From Actinernus sp. WN-2022 (lineage: Eukaryota; Cnidaria; Anthozoa; Actiniaria; Actinernidae), in NCBI GenBank assembly GCA_030867875.1, contig JAOWCC010001634.1, positions 9,938,778 to 10,002,777 on the forward strand: a stretch of 64,000 nt of DNA, written 5' to 3'. The position numbers and the translations under genes are program-made. Below the pieces are notes generated by a model. That model saw only the letters and a list, made by a program, of their open reading frames with translations, ran no database searches and was not told the origin of the DNA. This document shows, piece after piece, positions 59,920 through 64,000 of the stretch. Position 1 is the stretch's first letter; each line of letters starts with the position of its first letter.

Positions 59920-60677
59920 AACTGCACGCTTCTTAGATTATGATTTATTTAAAGAGCTTAACTAATGTCTTACTACCTTCACCGTCGCAACGAATCGTGA
60001 AAATATTCAACGCGTTCGAAAATCATGTTTATTTTTAGACTAATTTAAATGCATACTGTGCCATTATTTACATTATGTTGTTTACGTTCAACTCGAACAA
60101 TAGCAATATGCCGCAGTACTTATGCAGTTGCCATGCAATTGGTAATTTACACCACATACATGCAGACTACAGCTGTCGCATTGCGTCCATTGTTTGCGTG
60201 GACAAAAGAGGACGCTACCATACTGCACTTGCATATTGTGTTAAACGCTCGCTCCGGGTTAACACTCATGCAAAAACAGTGTGCTTTCGCCGTGGTTTTT
60301 GCTCTCTCATTCATATGTTCAGGTTTTTTTAATTTCTCTCGTTTTTTTATTCGGGAAAGCTCCACCTTTTAAGCGATCAGTTAGCTAATTTTAAAACGTG
60401 TAAGCAGTTGAATGCAGTTTCGTAGTTTAGTCTAGGCTTTTGCGCCCAAATAACCTTAGGGCCATTCAGTTCCGGTCGAATTATGGCAGAGTTTGTACTT
60501 CAAAATAATAGGCGTAAAATGGAGAAATAAAGGATCAAGGCCGTTATTCCATATGGCACTCGGATAAAGGAAGGCTAAATCTTATTTATCTCTTCTTTAT
60601 CAATAAAAATATGTTTTAACAAGTCGTAAAGGGATGTATAAGTGCAGACCCAAGACGAGTCAGGTGTTTCTGTTTTG

Positions 60678-60685
60678 CGTGGGAA
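60678..60685 (+). promoter_or_regulatory. HES: Distal CSL/Su(H) site upstream of HES
   Basis: CGTGGGAA on the plus strand, about 740 bp upstream of the TATA box and opposite in orientation to the site at 61220. A perfect consensus match, but an 8-mer can occur by chance. Confidence 0.4.
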
Positions 60686-61158
60686 AAATTGAAGTCATGA
60701 CAAGATGCTCGCGATTTGTGAACTCTACTTTGCAATAAATCAAAAACATCTACGTTTTTATTTCCTGCAGTTTTGGGTCATTTTGTCTCCGTTCATTGCC
60801 GTAACAACTAAATTTCAGCCGAAAGATGTAAAATAAATAAAATGTTCTAGTGTGATGTGTGTGGCAAAGTTCGTAAGGGACGTCTTTCTCTTTGTGAACT
60901 CTATCGTAAAATTAAACACCACGGCTCGGGAAAACTCTCTTCACTTCAACGAGAAACGACGCGTAACACTAGAGAGGTGCATTGTACCCGGATTGGCAGC
61001 ACTAGGCCTTCATTGTTGCCTTGCCAGATAAGAAAACAATGCTGGAGGAGTTTGTACATGTCAATAAGCCGGAATTGCCATTCCGCACGAGTGCCGACCC
61101 CGCGAAGAATAAAGGCATTTGCGCTGATCAAAATTGCAAGTGTATTTTTTACACGTAA

Positions 61159-61164
61159 CACGTG
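61159..61164. promoter_or_regulatory. HES: CACGTG E-box upstream of HES
   Basis: CACGTG is a palindromic class B E-box, the kind HES proteins bind for negative autoregulation. It sits between the proximal CSL site and the start of the region, about 250 bp before the TATA box. Confidence 0.45.
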
Positions 61165-61219
61165 CAAAACGGAGCCACAACACAAGCGACGCCAAACCAC
61201 AGCCAATCAGCGCAGTGCA

Positions 61220-61227
61220 TTCCCACG
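61220..61227 (-). promoter_or_regulatory. HES: CSL/Su(H) site upstream of HES
   Basis: TTCCCACG on the plus strand reads CGTGGGAA on the minus strand, the consensus bound by CSL/Su(H)/RBPJ, the nuclear effector of Notch. It is about 190 bp upstream of the TATA box. No paired inverted site lies within 20 bp. Confidence 0.6.
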
Positions 61228-61413
61228 ATGCATGTTATTTATGAAGACGCAAATTGCCGTTAAGCACAATGGCATTACAATAGCATTATCGAACATTCAA
61301 TAAAGGCCTTGCATTCGCGTGCACAAAGTGTTGTTCTCCCGTGCGCATACTAACTGTTGCTGCAATCTCATTGGATAATGGGCAGTCACTTGTAAGCCCC
61401 GACCAACTTAGGA

Positions 61414-61420
61414 TATAAAA
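61414..61420 (+). promoter_or_regulatory. HES: TATA box of the HES gene
   Basis: TATAAAA lies 120 bp before the ATG. Transcription would be expected to start near 61445-61460, where a TCAGTTC initiator-like sequence occurs at 61458. A CCAAT motif at 61203 and an inverted one near 61369 add to the promoter. Confidence 0.75.
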
Positions 61421-61539
61421 TGAGAGGCATTGTGAAACGGACCAGCATACTCTGAACTCAGTTCGTTGCAATAGCTGAAAGTGAACACATCTCTTCTGCT
61501 ACTCTCTCATCGTTTAAAATCTACACCGGAGAAGAAAAC

Positions 61540-61578
61540 ATGGCCGACAAAGTGAACAAGGGCAAGCGCTATCGACTG
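61540..61578 (+). CDS. HES: HES exon 1 (start codon)
   Basis: ATG at 61540-61542 after a TATA-containing promoter. Encodes MADKVNKGKRYRL, donor GTAAGT, phase 0. Confidence 0.92.
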
Positions 61579-62683
61579 GTAAGTTCTGAGTTGAAAATCC
61601 CCTCTCGCAGTAATTTTCGAAACTGCAATAAGTTAGGTACGAATAATGTAATCTAATTACATGAAAGTCGTTCCTAATTTGAGAATTAAAATCTCCTTGC
61701 AGGCAAACAAGTCAAGCAAACCTTTACTCGAAAGACAGCGCCGAGCGAGAATCAACAACAGTCTAGACGAACTTAAAAGCCTCGTTCTGTCTTCCCTCTA
61801 TCAAGATGTAAGAAGTATTTTTAATTTATCTTATTCAGATTGTAGTTATTGAGAAGTAGTCCAAACTTTAGGATTGAATCTTTAGGTTTTACCAGCTTGT
61901 TTTGTCATTTCAGTATATTTTAAAAGGCTTGTATTAACTCTCTCCACTCTCTTTTCTCTTTATTTCAATTAGTGCCCGCAAGCCGAGCAGAATTGCGAAA
62001 AGATGGAAAAAGCAGAAATCTTGGAGCTTACTGTCAACTTTCTGAAAGCGATCCGTACCCGCAGAAATGCTGGTAAGCTTAAATTTGCAATTCAATTCTT
62101 CCCTTCGCGGATCACTGAATTTCTTTCATTAATTATCAACCGGAACTCACTTTACGCTCTCTTGCAAGCTCAATACTTGTTAAAAGCCGATTACTCTTAA
62201 TCAGAAAACTTATCTTAATGTTGGTTTATTTCAGGTTTACGAACAACTGAAAGTGACAAATCTTTACCGGCCGGTAAATTCAGAGCAGTGGACCACCACA
62301 AGTGCTTTGAAAGAGTCGGTGGTGGTTTAGCAGAAAATGGACAAACTATTGAAAGTCAAATGCGTGCGGAACAAATGCTGTCAAATTTGGCCACTTTCAG
62401 TAACCCTACTCGACCTGTACTCATGGAATCCTCGGGATGTTGTAGTGTGTATGTTAGTGGATCGCGAAAGTGTGAAAATTACGGTGTGGCGCACTACGGC
62501 ATTCCAACTGCACGTCCATCGCCACAGCTATCGCCGGTACCGCGAACTGAAGTCCTAGTGAACCCACATCATGGCCAGTATTACTCCGTTATTACCGACT
62601 CTCAGACAAAGGCAATTGTTGCGAAAACCCCGCCCCCTTTCGCCGTTCATGTGCCTAAAATCCAGGTCTGGAGACCGTGGTGA
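61540..62683 (+). CDS. HES: HES/Hairy-family bHLH-Orange transcriptional repressor, 4 exons
   Basis: HES proteins are nuclear DNA-binding repressors, typically induced by Notch, that recruit Groucho/TLE. Exons: 61540-61578, 61703-61807, 61973-62072, 62235-62683; all junctions GT-AG with matching phases (0, 0, 1). The sum is 693 nt, giving 230 residues plus TGA. Residues 14-80 are the bHLH. The basic region contains KPLLERQRRARINNSLDELK with the family's diagnostic proline. Helix 2 is MEKAEILELTVNFLKAI. Residues about 93-130 match an Orange domain only loosely. The protein ends KIQVWRPW, the Groucho-binding tetrapeptide. Exon boundaries at the start, in the loop and after helix 2 agree with the usual HES layout. 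The gene points away from NEDD1. I cannot assign a specific HES orthologue. Confidence 0.95.
61703..61807 (+). CDS. HES: HES exon 2, basic region, helix 1 and loop start
   Basis: 105 nt, phase 0 at both ends, acceptor CTCCTTGCAG and donor GTAAGA. Carries the proline-containing basic region and helix 1, ending LVLSSLYQD. Confidence 0.95.
61973..62072 (+). CDS. HES: HES exon 3, loop and helix 2
   Basis: 100 nt, phase 0 in and phase 1 out, acceptor TTTCAATTAG and donor GTAAGC. Encodes CPQAEQNCEKMEKAEILELT and then VNFLKAIRTRRNA. Confidence 0.95.
62235..62683 (+). CDS. HES: HES exon 4, Orange-like region and WRPW end
   Basis: 449 nt entered with two bases; stop TGA at 62681-62683. It begins LRTTESDKSLPAG, passes through an Orange-like segment (FRAVDHHKCFERVGGGL) and a Pro/Ser/Tyr-rich tail, and ends WRPW. 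Confidence 0.95.
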
Positions 62684-63547
62684 CTTTATTCTTAATTGTG
62701 ACGTAAACTTGGTAAAAATATTGATAGTAGATTACGTATTCCAATGTCGTGAAAGATATGTTGAAAGAACTTTGACTAAACTGTGCAAACACTTATTTGT
62801 TAATAGTTCTGAATTGTTCTTTAATATTCTACGCTAGTTTTCAGTCAAACTCGCGTAATTAGAAAATGTAGAAGGGAAAAGTGTCGGTTCTGCAAATATT
62901 AAGCAATTCTGTTGCTGTCCGAATGTCAGTTCAAGTGCCACCCATGGTAAATTAATGTACATAAAATAAATTGAGCACTTTAAAGAGTAATAAAATAAAT
63001 TATGTGTATGCCTCTATCTGTTCGCAGTGTCGTCTTTAATACTGGTACTAGACAGAAATTAGTTCGAATTAAATCGGTGCAGGTATTAATAACACCAATA
63101 TCAGTATAAATACAGGCTTCTGTTATTCAAAATGTTACCGAGGGTAGCAAATATGAGAATTTGTACAGGACTCTCTATAGCCGAAGGTTATTACCACTTG
63201 TTTACAAAAGAAACTTAAATTACCGTTAGATTAACCGTAATTCAGAATAACCTGAGATGAGATAGTGTCTGTAAATCACTGGTTCAGGCACATTTTCCAC
63301 TCATTTATACAAACGCTAGCTGACATGCATTCATGATACATTTAGTATTCCAGTGGCTAAAAAATCTCCATATCCCCTATTTGTAGTGAACATTCTGTGT
63401 ATCCTGATTCCAGTCAATCAAAGGCGCCTTAACGAAAACTTGCGCTTGCGCCTGTTAATAATTATATTAGCCAATTGGGGACGACTGTTGGTATTGTGAA
63501 CCGAAATTATCCGGCATGGAAGTGAAATCAGTTCTCAACGGATCACA
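62684..63547. other. HES 3' flank
   Basis: Apart from the polyadenylation signals, no feature recognised. The ORF 62571-62837 is a shadow of HES exon 4. Confidence 0.5.
62967..62996 (+). terminator. HES: HES polyadenylation signals
   Basis: Two AATAAA hexamers, at 62967-62972 and 62991-62996, lie about 285-310 bp past the HES stop codon in AT-rich sequence. Either could direct cleavage shortly downstream. Confidence 0.65.
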
Positions 63548-63550
63548 TTA

Positions 63551-63954
63551 GGGCCTTGTTACATGACCCGGGTAGAAGGGTTACCCCCTTTACCGAGCGT
63601 TTATTTATGGAAAGCTAACCTCGTCGACACATTTTCGATTCCAAGAATCACATCACAGTGCGCGTGCTCTGTGTGATCGATTTGCCCCGAGTTCTCCCGG
63701 TGAGAAGGGACAAAGTGTTTATATGGCGTATTGATGTCGGAAAGTTGTCCCGGGAAGAAGGGACACCCTTCTCGCCGAGACGAGGTATCCCTGGGCCAGG
63801 GACTGACCCTTCTACCCGGGACGAGTGTATTCATAATGTAACAGGTTGCTTTTGGTTTACAGAGAAATGTATGGAAAGTTGTCCCTCCCCGGGTAACTCG
63901 GCTAGAAGGATTATCCCTTCTACCCGGGACGACTTTCTCCATGTTACAAGGCCC
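63551..63954. mobile_element. 404-bp MITE flanked by TTA
   Basis: Left GGGCCTTGTTACATG, right CATGTTACAAGGCCC, with TTA on both sides (63548-63550 and 63955-63957). CCCGGGTAGAAGGG recurs several times inside in both orientations. TTA target and GGGCC ends fit a PIF/Harbinger-type non-autonomous element. Confidence 0.9.
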
Positions 63955-64000
63955 TTAGTGGCCTCTCCTCTCCTAGCCCTCTGACTCGCCCGTCTTACTT

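Noticed and set aside
60857..61303. 148-codon ORF upstream of HES
   Set aside because: No recognisable domain, rich in Arg/Cys, and overlaps the promoter motifs of HES with another ORF on the opposite strand.

Overview
This window is eukaryotic, animal DNA: split genes with GT-AG introns, two recognisable metazoan genes, tRNA- and 5S-like retroposons, several non-LTR retrotransposons and many short inverted-repeat DNA transposons. The repeat types and the proteins suggest an anthozoan cnidarian such as a stony coral. That is an inference from general familiarity; I could not run a search.

Two host genes are supported. The first is a NEDD1-like gene on the minus strand, the gamma-tubulin ring complex targeting factor. 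I assembled 14 coding exons from 58618 down to 16981 (about 41.6 kb). They join in one frame to 2160 nt, coding for 719 residues: N-terminal WD40 repeats, a long low-complexity middle and a conserved C-terminal helix. The second is a hairy/enhancer-of-split (HES) type bHLH-Orange repressor on the plus strand, with four exons from 61540 to 62683, 230 residues and a C-terminal WRPW. It has a TATA box, a CACGTG E-box and candidate Notch/CSL sites upstream. The two genes are divergent, with start codons about 2.9 kb apart.

Layout. 1-7091 is an approximately 4.2 kb tandem duplication carrying two damaged copies of one LINE reverse transcriptase. 7092-16980 is intergenic and packed with repeats: foldback elements, MITEs, a tRNA-derived SINE, a large inverted-repeat pair and short tandem arrays. 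16981-58618 is NEDD1, whose introns hold most of the mobile DNA. The most striking part is a large inverted-repeat element at about 30530-41283, inserted in an old LINE remnant. Inside it are a decayed transposase-like gene (34826-36540), a LINE (33080-34760), another TIR element (37786-39537) that itself contains a third element (38054-38779), and a second LINE fragment (40135-40729). Further along the introns are a long palindromic MITE, an LTR-retrotransposon pol fragment, a TTAA-flanked MITE, an element with HIRAN-like coding remnants and an element carrying a 5S rRNA-like segment. A 22-bp minisatellite lies at 22611-23354. 58619-61540 is the shared upstream region, and 62684-64000 holds the HES 3' end and a TTA-flanked MITE.

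The two host genes need not work together. NEDD1 acts in spindle and centrosome microtubule nucleation, and HES is a nuclear transcriptional repressor, usually downstream of Notch. The rest of the window is the record of transposition and local duplication around them.
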